Below the pieces are notes generated by a model. The model ran no database searches, was not told the origin of the DNA, and was given only the letters and a program-made list of their open reading frames with translations. This document shows positions 8,978 through 15,970 of a stretch of 64,000 nt of DNA, in pieces; position 1 is the stretch's first letter; every line of letters starts with the position of its first letter. Source of the DNA: Algibacter marinivivus (GTDB taxonomy: Bacteria > Bacteroidota > Bacteroidia > Flavobacteriales > Flavobacteriaceae); NCBI RefSeq assembly GCF_003143755.1, contig NZ_QFRI01000001.1:1386051-1450050 (forward strand). Reading direction: 5' to 3'. Both the position numbers and the translations under genes were made by a program.

Positions 8978-10249
8978 TCATAATGAGACGTTAAATGTAA
9001 ACTTAAATGCAATATTATCACTGAATTCTGGTAAATGATAGCCGCCATATCGATAAGTAAAGCTTACCCCAAAACCAAATAGTAATTTATTAAGCTCGAA
9101 TCCAGATTCTGTATAGCCTTTTTTTAAAGAATTAAATGTAACGTTTTGATGTCTTTCGGGGTTATTCATATCACCAATAGCAAATCGGGAAATTAAAACC
9201 ATTTGGGGTTTATATCGGCCAGAAACATTAAAAGGTTTTAAAAAGTGTTTTAATTGAAACGTTGCAAATTTATCTGAAAAGAATTCATTAAAATACATGG
9301 TTTCAAAACTATTCAATCCTGCCACAGAGAAACGTTGTAATATGGTTTCTTTTGTAATATTGTTTGGGTAGGCATGATACAAATGCGTTAATGGTGTATT
9401 ACCTTTGGCAATTCCAGAAACCAATGTTATTTCTGAAAAGGCATCATTTTTACTTCCGATTTTATGAATGGTTCTGAAATCGAATTTTGAAAATCCAAAA
9501 TTACTACCAAAAACATCTTTAAAACTTTTAGCGTATTGAAAAGTAAATTTAGGATAACCTTCTTCAATCTCTTCAGTGTTTTTATCACTTGTTTTTATAG
9601 TGTTAAATGGGCTCCACTGAAGTGCTATTTTTGCTGTACTTAAATGAAAAGTATTTGTGCTTTCACCATTGAATACATAACTATAACTGTAAGTTGGGTT
9701 GACGTTACTAATAGATAATTCAGATTCACTTAATAATTTTGATGTTATTTGATGCTCTAAACCGATTGATTTAGTAATATGTTTATGAAACAAATCAATG
9801 TTTAATAAACGTGGTTCAAAAAATTGAAAAAATCGTTTATCAGTTAAGAATTTTGTGCTTCCTGTTTCTTGTAAATCGTCTGTGTAAGATAGGTTAACCC
9901 AGGTATTCGTTTTTTTTGCTAATCTAAAACCTCCACCAATACTATATTTAAAACGATGATCTTTAAAGCCATAAACGCCATAGGTGTTAAATCGATATTT
10001 TTCAGAAAAGGCATCATTTGTTACACCACCAAGTCCTGTTCTTATACCTTCATATTGATTAAACTTTATAAGATACCTTAAATCTAAGTTGAAGTATTTG
10101 GAAGGTAAAAAACCATTACCAAGGCTTTTAAGTAATTCCTTCTTTTTTATGGAGTCTTGTTTTGGTTGTAAGTGCTCTTTAATAGAAGATTGACCATACC
10201 CTAAAGTTGTACAAATAATTAAAACAAAAATAGAACAACATTTTAGCAT
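8978..10249 (-). CDS. DUF5686-like outer-membrane beta-barrel protein
   Basis: A 423-residue protein with a signal peptide (LKCCSIFVLIICTTLGYGQ, residues 2-20) and a barrel with many alternating strands ending FKFTFNVSL, the usual C-terminal strand pattern of outer-membrane proteins. The stretch KFNQYEGIRTGLGGVTNDAF and GVYGFKDHRFKYSIGGGFR is reminiscent of the C-terminal barrel of DUF5686 proteins. Those proteins are normally about 800 residues with an N-terminal carboxypeptidase-like domain, which is missing here, so this looks like a barrel-only version. It lies between the frr terminator and the MMPL gene (47-base gap). Function unknown; the family assignment is from memory of sequence pattern. 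Confidence 0.65.
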   Translation of the reverse strand: MLKCCSIFVLIICTTLGYGQSSIKEHLQPKQDSIKKKELLKSLGNGFLPSKYFNLDLRYLIKFNQYEGIRTGLGGVTNDAFSEKYRFNTYGVYGFKDHRFKYSIGGGFRLAKKTNTWVNLSYTDDLQETGSTKFLTDKRFFQFFEPRLLNIDLFHKHITKSIGLEHQITSKLLSESELSISNVNPTYSYSYVFNGESTNTFHLSTAKIALQWSPFNTIKTSDKNTEEIEEGYPKFTFQYAKSFKDVFGSNFGFSKFDFRTIHKIGSKNDAFSEITLVSGIAKGNTPLTHLYHAYPNNITKETILQRFSVAGLNSFETMYFNEFFSDKFATFQLKHFLKPFNVSGRYKPQMVLISRFAIGDMNNPERHQNVTFNSLKKGYTESGFELNKLLFGFGVSFTYRYGGYHLPEFSDNIAFKFTFNVSL

Positions 10250-10277
10250 TTGTAAAAACTAGAAACTAAAGGTTTAT

Positions 10278-10301
10278 AAAAAAAGCGACAAAAATGTCGC
10301 C
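10278..10301 (-). terminator. Intrinsic terminator after frr
   Basis: Read on the minus strand, the inverted repeat GCGACA/TGTCGC (10285-10290 and 10295-10300, loop of four) is followed by seven T residues. It lies 8 bases after the frr stop codon. Confidence 0.85.
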
Positions 10302-10308
10302 TTTAAAG

Positions 10309-10866
10309 TTATACGGTCATGATTTCTTTTTCTTTATTATCGAAAAGCTCATCGACTTTTTTAACGTGATTATCTGTTATTTGTTGTATGTCTATTTCTG
10401 CATTTTTTTGCAAATCTTCTGATATATCATCATTTTTTTTGATATCATTCATGGCGTCTTTACGTGCAGTACGAATACTTACTTTAGCATCTTCTGCTTC
10501 AGCTTTTGCCTGTTTTGCTAAATCTTTACGGCGCTCTTCTGTTAATGGTGGTACATTAATAATAATAGTTTCACCATTATTCATTGGGTTAAATCCAAGA
10601 TTTGCATAAGCAATACCACGTTCTATTTCCTGTAGCATGCTTTTTTCCCAAGGTTGAACCGTAATAGTCCTACCATCGGGTGTGTTAACATTTGCTACTT
10701 GACTAAGCGGAGTTTGAGTCCCATAATAATCAACCATAACACTACCTAACATAGATGGGCTAGCTTTACCAGCTCTAATGTTTAAAAATTGTTTTTTAAG
10801 ATGCGCAAGAGCGTTATCCATTGCTTCTTTTGTGGTATCTAATATAAATTGTATGTCTTCGTTCAT
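10309..10866 (-). CDS. frr: Ribosome recycling factor
   Basis: RRF, which with EF-G splits the post-termination ribosome. At 185 residues it has the standard length. Signature segments are LKKQFLNIRAGKASPSML at about 22-39, the central DYYGTQTPLSQVANV, RTITVQPWEKSML and the conserved PPLTEERRKDLAKQAK helix near 108-123. It follows pyrH by 55 bases on the minus strand, the widely conserved pyrH-frr pair, and is closed by a terminator. Confidence 0.98.
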   Translation of the reverse strand: MNEDIQFILDTTKEAMDNALAHLKKQFLNIRAGKASPSMLGSVMVDYYGTQTPLSQVANVNTPDGRTITVQPWEKSMLQEIERGIAYANLGFNPMNNGETIIINVPPLTEERRKDLAKQAKAEAEDAKVSIRTARKDAMNDIKKNDDISEDLQKNAEIDIQQITDNHVKKVDELFDNKEKEIMTV

Positions 10867-10921
10867 TGTTTTAAACTTTTATTTCAAATTATATATGCAT
10901 ATTCAAAAACTACGCCAATTA

Positions 10922-11629
10922 TTACACATTAACTACTGTACCTATGTTTTCTCCAGAAACTACTTTAAGTAAGTTCCCTTTTTTATTCATATCAAAAACA
11001 ATAATAGGTAACTTGTTTTCTTGACTTAAAGTAAATGCTGTAGTATCCATAACTTTAAGTCCTTTTCTTAAAACATCATCAAAAGAAATAGATTTAAATT
11101 TAACTGCAGTAGTGTCCTTTTCTGGGTCTGCATTATAAATACCATCAACTCTTGTCCCTTTTAAAATAACATCAGCTTCAATTTCTATAGCACGTAAAAC
11201 TGCTGCAGAATCTGTTGTAAAATAAGGGTTCCCAGTACCACCACCAAAAATAACAACGCGCCCTTTTTCTAAATGTCGCATCGCTTTTCTTCTTATAAAT
11301 GGTTCTGCTACCTCATTGATCTTTATGGCTGTTTGTAATCGTGTTGGGATATCTGCATCTTCTAATGCGCCTTGTAATGCTAAACCGTTAATTACTGTAG
11401 CAAGCATACCCATATGATCTCCTTGCACACGATCCATACCTTTACTGGCTCCAGCAACACCTCTAAAAATGTTTCCACCACCAATAACTATGGCAACTTC
11501 AATACCTTTATCAGTTATTGTTTTAATATCTTGAGCATATTCTGCTAATCGATCTGGATCTATACCATATTGACGTTCTCCCATTAAGGCTTCGCCAGAT
11601 AATTTAAGGAGTATTCTTTTGTATTTCAT
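10922..11629 (-). CDS. pyrH: Uridylate kinase (UMP kinase)
   Basis: Bacterial UMP kinase of the amino acid kinase fold, making UDP from UMP for pyrimidine nucleotide synthesis. The start at 11629 gives [17 protein letters not shown], the expected N-terminus of about 236 residues; the upstream in-frame ATG at 11653 would add eight unrelated residues and sits on top of the probable promoter. Motifs seen: KLSGEALMG (phosphate binding), [26 protein letters not shown] and [14 protein letters not shown]. The unit pyrH-frr is isolated from tsf by a terminator. Confidence 0.97.
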   Translation of the reverse strand: MKYKRILLKLSGEALMGERQYGIDPDRLAEYAQDIKTITDKGIEVAIVIGGGNIFRGVAGASKGMDRVQGDHMGMLATVINGLALQGALEDADIPTRLQTAIKINEVAEPFIRRKAMRHLEKGRVVIFGGGTGNPYFTTDSAAVLRAIEIEADVILKGTRVDGIYNADPEKDTTAVKFKSISFDDVLRKGLKVMDTTAFTLSQENKLPIIVFDMNKKGNLLKVVSGENIGTVVNV

Positions 11630-11650
11630 GTGTTTTTTAAAGAGGTTGGA

Positions 11651-11658
11651 CAAAGCTA
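11651..11658 (-). promoter_or_regulatory. Probable promoter of pyrH-frr (-7 element)
   Basis: TAGCTTTG on the minus strand matches TAnnTTTG. At the 19-base spacing the -33 triplet reads TTC, one base off TTG. The element lies 21 bases before the chosen pyrH start, which supports that start over the one at 11653. Confidence 0.6.
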
Positions 11659-11703
11659 CACAATTTTTTTATTTTTTGAATTTATATGAAACTCGTTTTT
11701 TTA

Positions 11704-11741
11704 TATAAAAAAACCACTACTTTAAGTTAAAGTAGTGGTTT
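11704..11741 (-). terminator. Intrinsic terminator after tsf
   Basis: A perfect 15-base inverted repeat (arms 11711-11725 and 11727-11741, core CCACTACTTTAA) is followed on the minus strand by seven T residues. It ends the rplM-rpsI-rpsB-tsf unit 33 bases after the tsf stop. Confidence 0.92.
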
Positions 11742-11774
11742 GAATATATTTAATTTGTGCTTTTTCGAAAATGA

Positions 11775-12749
11775 TTATCCTACTGATGCACGTTTGAATC
11801 CTGAGATTTCAACTTCTCCATAAGAAGAAACATACTCAGCAACAGTTTTCTTTTCATCTTTAATAAACTTTTGGTCAAGTAAACATTGTTCTTGATCTAA
11901 AGTTGTATTATCAGAAATGAAACGTTCCATTTTACCTGGTAAAATTCTATCCCAGATTTGTTCTGGTTTACCTTCAGCTTTTAATTCAGCTTTTGCAGCT
12001 TCTTCAGCTTCAGCTATAACTTCAGGCGTTAATTGTGCCATAGAAATATATTTAGGAACATTTTTTAGAGTTTTACCTAAACGTCCTAATTCAATATTAT
12101 CTTTTTCAATAACAGCAATTCTAGCTTCAGTTTCTGATGCAACATAAGCAGGATCAAAATCTTTATATGATAATGAAGTTGCTCCCATAGAAGCTACTTG
12201 CATTGCTACGTCTTTAACTAAAACATCAGCATTATCAACTTTAGCAGATAATCCTACTAAAGCAGCAATTTTGTTAATGTGAACGTAAGTACCAACATAA
12301 GAAGCTTGTAATTTTTCAAATGCGTTGATTTCTAATTTCTCACCAATAACACCAGTTTGCTCAACTAATTTTTCAGCAACAGTCATACCTCCAAAATCTG
12401 CAGCTAAAAAGTCTTCTTTAGAATTTGTATTAAGTGCAATATCAGCTAATTGATTTGCCAATGCTAAAAAGTTTTCGTTTTTACCAACAAAATCAGTTTC
12501 ACATCCTAAAACAATGGCAACACCTTCAGTTTGGTCTGCATTAATTTTTGAAACAGCAGCGCCTTCAGAAGAATCTCTGTCAGCTCTCTTTTCAGCTACT
12601 TTTTGTCCTTTTTTACGAAGCACTTCAATAGCTTTATCAAAATCGCCTCCAGCTTCTACTAAAGCTTTCTTGCAGTCCATCATTCCTGCACCTGTAGCTT
12701 GTCTTAATTTGTTTACCTCTTGGGCTGTAACTTTTACAGTAGTACTCAT
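11775..12749 (-). CDS. tsf: Translation elongation factor Ts
   Basis: EF-Ts, the nucleotide exchange factor for EF-Tu. The N-terminal UBA-like domain reads VNKLRQATGAGMMDCKKALVEA at about residues 13-34 in two conserved parts, followed by the Tu-contacting TDFVGKNE near residue 85. Length 324 is within the range of Bacteroidota EF-Ts, which carry longer dimerisation subdomains than E. coli. It follows rpsB after 84 bases that hold an intercistronic hairpin, and it is the last gene of the ribosomal unit. Confidence 0.98.
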   Translation of the reverse strand: MSTTVKVTAQEVNKLRQATGAGMMDCKKALVEAGGDFDKAIEVLRKKGQKVAEKRADRDSSEGAAVSKINADQTEGVAIVLGCETDFVGKNENFLALANQLADIALNTNSKEDFLAADFGGMTVAEKLVEQTGVIGEKLEINAFEKLQASYVGTYVHINKIAALVGLSAKVDNADVLVKDVAMQVASMGATSLSYKDFDPAYVASETEARIAVIEKDNIELGRLGKTLKNVPKYISMAQLTPEVIAEAEEAAKAELKAEGKPEQIWDRILPGKMERFISDNTTLDQEQCLLDQKFIKDEKKTVAEYVSSYGEVEISGFKRASVG

Positions 12750-12761
12750 AATTGTTATAAT

Positions 12762-12813
12762 TTAAAAAAGTCGTTTAATTTATTTTCAATTGAGAAAAAG
12801 AACTAAACGACTT
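12762..12813 (-). terminator. Intercistronic hairpin between rpsB and tsf (possible partial terminator)
   Basis: AAGTCGTTTA at 12768-12777 is the exact reverse complement of TAAACGACTT at 12804-12813, giving a ten-pair stem with a 26-base loop. On the minus strand it lies between the rpsB stop and the tsf start and is followed by a T-rich stretch, so it could stop part of the transcripts and set the ratio of S2 to EF-Ts. Function is inferred. Confidence 0.6.
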
Positions 12814-12833
12814 ATTTGTGTGTATTGTGTTAT

Positions 12834-13616
12834 TTATTCTTCTTCTTCAGCAACAGCTTTTTTAGCTGGTGCCGCTTTTGCTTTCGCTTTTGGAGCTTCC
12901 TCCTTTGGCGCTGCTGCAGCTTCTTTTTCAGCTTTACGTTCTGCTAAACCTTCTGCAACCGCAGATGTTACATGCGTTAAGATTTTATCTATCGATTTAG
13001 AAGCATCATCATTTGCAGGAATAACATAATCAACCTGACGAGGGTCAGAGTTAGTATCTACCATTGCAAAAATTGGAATGTTTAATTTTTGAGCTTCTTT
13101 AATCGCGATATGCTCACGCTTGATATCTACAACAAACAATGCACCTGGTAAACGAGTCATATCAGTAATAGAACCTAAGTTTTTCTCTAACTTAGCTCTT
13201 AAACGATCAACTTGTAAACGCTCTTTCTTAGATAATGTCATGAATGTACCATCTTTCTTCATTCTATCAATAGAAGCCATTTTTTTAACCGCTTTTCTAA
13301 TAGTAACAAAGTTAGTTAACATTCCACCTGGCCATCTTTCAGTGATGTAAGGCATGTTAATTTCTGTAGCTTTTTCAGATACAATATCTTTTGCTTGTTT
13401 TTTTGTTGCAACAAATAAAATTTTACGTCCAGAAGCCGCAATTTTAGCAAGTGCTGCTCCAGCTTCATCAATTTTAGCTGCTGTTTTGTAAAGGTTTATA
13501 ATATGGATACCGTTACGCTCCATATAAACGTAAGGTGCCATATTTGGATCCCACTTACGTGTAAGGTGTCCGAAGTGTACACCTGCTTCAAGTAATTCTT
13601 TTACTTCTACTGCCAT
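12834..13616 (-). CDS. rpsB: 30S ribosomal protein S2
   Basis: Ribosomal protein uS2. The start at 13616 gives MAVEVKELLEAGVHFGH, the family's usual N-terminus; an in-frame ATG at 13649 would add eleven unlikely residues. Conserved parts include HLTRKWDPNMAPYVY, the segment ERWPGGMLTNFVTI near residue 105, and LPGALFVVDIKREHIA. Residues beyond about 225 form a tail rich in Ala, Lys, Glu and Pro, common in Bacteroidota S2. The gene follows rpsI after a 193-base spacer with a palindrome at its upstream end and precedes tsf. Confidence 0.98.
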   Translation of the reverse strand: MAVEVKELLEAGVHFGHLTRKWDPNMAPYVYMERNGIHIINLYKTAAKIDEAGAALAKIAASGRKILFVATKKQAKDIVSEKATEINMPYITERWPGGMLTNFVTIRKAVKKMASIDRMKKDGTFMTLSKKERLQVDRLRAKLEKNLGSITDMTRLPGALFVVDIKREHIAIKEAQKLNIPIFAMVDTNSDPRQVDYVIPANDDASKSIDKILTHVTSAVAEGLAERKAEKEAAAAPKEEAPKAKAKAAPAKKAVAEEEE

Positions 13617-13787
13617 TTTGTAATAGTTTACGTTCTGTTGAATTAGCAATGATTAAGTGGTCATTTTTAAAAATTCGCCTTAACCATTTAGATGCTAAAC
13701 TAAATCCTGTTTTTACACTAGGACAACAATAACTGTTTTTTAATTTATTATTTTGTTTTGAAAATGATAAAGGAATCTGATATACAG

Positions 13788-13808
13788 ATCCTGAACCATG
13801 TTCAGGAT
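13788..13808. repeat. Short perfect palindrome downstream of rpsI
   Basis: ATCCTGAAC (13788-13796), a three-base loop CAT and GTTCAGGAT (13800-13808) form a nine-pair hairpin one base after the rpsI stop codon. The sequence belongs to the same type as the palindrome before queG (ATGCTGAA/TTCAGCAT), that is, a dispersed intergenic hairpin family rather than a classic T-tailed terminator. On the minus strand it opens the rpsI-rpsB spacer. Confidence 0.75.
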
Positions 13809-13809
13809 A

Positions 13810-14196
13810 TTAACGTTTAGAGAATTGAAACTTCTTACGAGCTTTCTTCTGACCGAATTTCTTACGTTCAACCATTCTTGGATCTCTTGTTAATAAACCT
13901 TCTGGTTTAAGTGTTAATCTGTTCTCAGCATCTACTTCGCACATTGCACGAGAAATTGCTAAACGAACAGCCTCAGCTTGTCCAGTAATACCACCTCCAT
14001 ATACATTTACTGTAATATCAAAGTTGGCGTCATTGTTAGTCAAAACTAAAGGTTGTTTTACTTTGTACTGTAAAGTAGCGGTAGTAAAATAATTAGCTAA
14101 GTCTTTTTTATTAATTGTAATGTTTCCTTTTCCTTTAGAAACATAAGCGCGCGCAACAGCCGTTTTTCTACGGCCAATTTTGTGAATTACTTCCAT
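13810..14196 (-). CDS. rpsI: 30S ribosomal protein S9
   Basis: Ribosomal protein uS9, 128 residues, standard length. It starts MEVIHKIGRRKTAVARAYV and ends with the basic tail GQKKARKKFQFSKR that reaches the P-site tRNA; the middle contains VYGGGITGQAEAVRLAISRA. It starts one base after the rplM stop codon, the universal rplM-rpsI pairing, so the two are translationally coupled. Confidence 0.99.
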   Translation of the reverse strand: MEVIHKIGRRKTAVARAYVSKGKGNITINKKDLANYFTTATLQYKVKQPLVLTNNDANFDITVNVYGGGITGQAEAVRLAISRAMCEVDAENRLTLKPEGLLTRDPRMVERKKFGQKKARKKFQFSKR

Positions 14197-14197
14197 G

Positions 14198-14653
14198 TTA
14201 TTTAAATTCTTCTAGATTTATTGCTTTTGGCTTTTGAGCTGCATGTGCATGCTCTGTTCCAACAACAACTGTTAAATTACGGAATAAAGCCGCACCTAAT
14301 TTGTTTTTAGGTAGCATTCCTTTAACCGCTTTTTCTACTACTCTTGCTGGATCTTTTCCAAACAATTCTGTAGCAGTTAAACTTTTTTGACCTCCTGGAT
14401 ATCCGGTGTGACGAATGTATGACTTGTCAGTCCATTTGTTACCAGATAACGTGATTTTTTCTGCATTGATAACAATAACGTTATCTCCGCAATCAACATG
14501 AGGTGTGAAGTTTGGCTTGTGCTTACCTCTAATAAGTTTTGCAACTTTAGAAGCTAAACGACCAAGCGCTTGACCTTCAGCATCAACCAAAACCCACTCC
14601 TTATTTACAGTAGCTTTGTTTGCTGAAATCGTTTTGTAGCTTAATGTGTCCAC
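14198..14653 (-). CDS. rplM: 50S ribosomal protein L13
   Basis: Ribosomal protein uL13, 151 residues. Conserved parts: [19 protein letters not shown] near the N-terminus, [18 protein letters not shown], the segment [12 protein letters not shown] and [19 protein letters not shown]. First gene of rplM-rpsI-rpsB-tsf, read from an exact-consensus promoter at 14701-14730. The predicted leader is about 40 bases. Confidence 0.99.
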   Translation of the reverse strand: MDTLSYKTISANKATVNKEWVLVDAEGQALGRLASKVAKLIRGKHKPNFTPHVDCGDNVIVINAEKITLSGNKWTDKSYIRHTGYPGGQKSLTATELFGKDPARVVEKAVKGMLPKNKLGAALFRNLTVVVGTEHAHAAQKPKAINLEEFK

Positions 14654-14700
14654 ACTTTGATTTTTTAATTATTAAACATTCCTCTCTCAAAAAGAGTTTG

Positions 14701-14730
14701 CAAATTTACGATAAACTATTGGATTACCAA
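14701..14730 (-). promoter_or_regulatory. Promoter of rplM-rpsI-rpsB-tsf
   Basis: On the minus strand TTG (14728-14730), 19 bases and TAAATTTG (14701-14708) match the Bacteroidota consensus exactly. The transcript would start near 14695, about 42 bases before the rplM start codon. Confidence 0.85.
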
Positions 14731-14785
14731 ACCTAGCTTGAGGTTTTTTTATGGTTGAAAATCAGGTAGCTGTAGCTTTAAAAAA

Positions 14786-15748
14786 TTAACTACTAAATGT
14801 TGCGCGTTGTAACCTGTCATTTATAGATTTTCCTAGTCCAAAATCTGGAAATTTTTCAGCGATAATTACATCCAAATTTTGATGGTCTAAACGGTGCATA
14901 GCATCATATAATTTTGATGCTGCTTCATGCATATCACCTTTTTTTGATAAGATGATTTGAGTGGTAATAGAATCATCTTTTATGTCTTCTTTGAAAGTGA
15001 GAACGCCAATGTTTTTACCACGGTGCTTTTTTATTTCTTCTGAAATAGCATCCGTTAAGAAGGTTTTCGTTGTCGGAGCGTAATGACGTTCTAACATCCC
15101 TGGTGCATCTGGACTCACTTCTTTTTTGTTTTTTATGGCTACTTTCCCCACAACAGATTCAATGTCTTCTATAGCTAATGCGCCTAAACGATAAATAATA
15201 GGTTCATCATTTTCAAAACCTATAATGGTTGATTCTATACCGTTTGTACATGCGCCGCCATCTAAAACTTGACCAATAGCATCTTTAAAATAACGCTCTA
15301 CATGTTCTGGTTTTGTTGGGCTAATACTCCCGAAAGGGTTAGCACTTGGTGCTGCCAATGGGAAAGGGAGTTGTTTTAAAAGCTGTAAAGTTAGTGGGTG
15401 TTTGGGTATACGTACTGCTACGGTGTCTTTTCCAGCGGTTATTATATCTGGTATTGTGGACTGTTTTTTTAAAACTAAAGTCATTGAACCGGGCCAGAAG
15501 GCTTCGGCTAATAATTTTGCTTTTTCTGGGATATGACTTACAATATCATTTAAGATATCAACAGATGGAATATGAACGATTAGCGGATTGAAAAATGGTC
15601 TTTTTTTAGTTTCAAAAATACTTTTTATTGCAGTTTTACTAAATATGTTGCCTGCGAGACCATATACCGTTTCGGTAGGGATGGCTACAAGTTTATCTGA
15701 ACTTAGTAGTGAAATGGCTTTTTGTATGTCTTTTGAAATGATACTCAC
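14786..15748 (-). CDS. L-threonylcarbamoyladenylate synthase (Sua5/YwlC type)
   Basis: Makes threonylcarbamoyl-AMP from threonine, bicarbonate and ATP for the t6A37 tRNA modification. The N-terminal YrdC/TsaC domain (about residues 5-200) shows AIPTETVYGLAGN, TKKRPFFNPLIVHI and APSANPFGSISPT. The linker motif APGMLERHYAPTT leads to a C-terminal Sua5 domain (about 230-320), so this is the long Sua5 form, not the short TsaC form. Minus strand and monocistronic; a weak -7 match TAATTTTG (15766-15773) lies 17 bases upstream. It is separated from rplM by the rplM promoter. Confidence 0.94.
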   Translation of the reverse strand: MSIISKDIQKAISLLSSDKLVAIPTETVYGLAGNIFSKTAIKSIFETKKRPFFNPLIVHIPSVDILNDIVSHIPEKAKLLAEAFWPGSMTLVLKKQSTIPDIITAGKDTVAVRIPKHPLTLQLLKQLPFPLAAPSANPFGSISPTKPEHVERYFKDAIGQVLDGGACTNGIESTIIGFENDEPIIYRLGALAIEDIESVVGKVAIKNKKEVSPDAPGMLERHYAPTTKTFLTDAISEEIKKHRGKNIGVLTFKEDIKDDSITTQIILSKKGDMHEAASKLYDAMHRLDHQNLDVIIAEKFPDFGLGKSINDRLQRATFSS

Positions 15749-15826
15749 TTTTGTAAATCAGGTTGCAAAATTAGTTAAAAAAATGATGTAATTTATATTT
15801 GTAAGCTAAATGCTAGCAAGTAGGCC

Positions 15827-15915
15827 CGCGTTAGGGATAGCAGTGGAAAGCCCATAGCCCGACGTAGGAGGTGTGAGGACTTGTAACGGATAGCCCGACC
15901 CTTGTGGTAACGCCC
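15827..15915 (+). repeat. Long intergenic repeat with inverted ends, copy A
   Basis: Begins CGCGTTAGGGATAGCAGTGG and ends GCCCGACCCTTGTGGTAACG followed by CCC. The terminal GCGTTA and TAACGC are inverted, so the transcript can fold into one long hairpin. It shares both ends with copies at 25229-25377 and 29696-29797, which lie in the opposite orientation. All copies are between genes and have higher GC than their surroundings. Non-coding; origin unknown. Confidence 0.85.
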
Positions 15916-15955
15916 AAATTAATTGCGTTATAATGTATAAGCGCCTATTTTTACC

Positions 15956-15963
15956 TATTTTTG
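15956..15963 (+). promoter_or_regulatory. -7 element immediately before the YgiQ gene
   Basis: TATTTTTG matches TAnnTTTG and ends eight bases before the start codon at 15971. No TTG is found at the -33 distance. If used, transcription would begin about three bases before the ATG, giving a nearly leaderless mRNA. Confidence 0.5.
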
Positions 15964-15970
15964 CAAGGCT

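Noticed and set aside
11630-11653. Longer pyrH start at 11653
   Set aside because: It overlaps the probable -7 element and adds residues not found in UMP kinases.
13617-13649. Longer rpsB start at 13649
   Set aside because: The added eleven residues are unlike any S2 N-terminus, and MAVEVKELLEAGVHFGH at 13616 is the family start.
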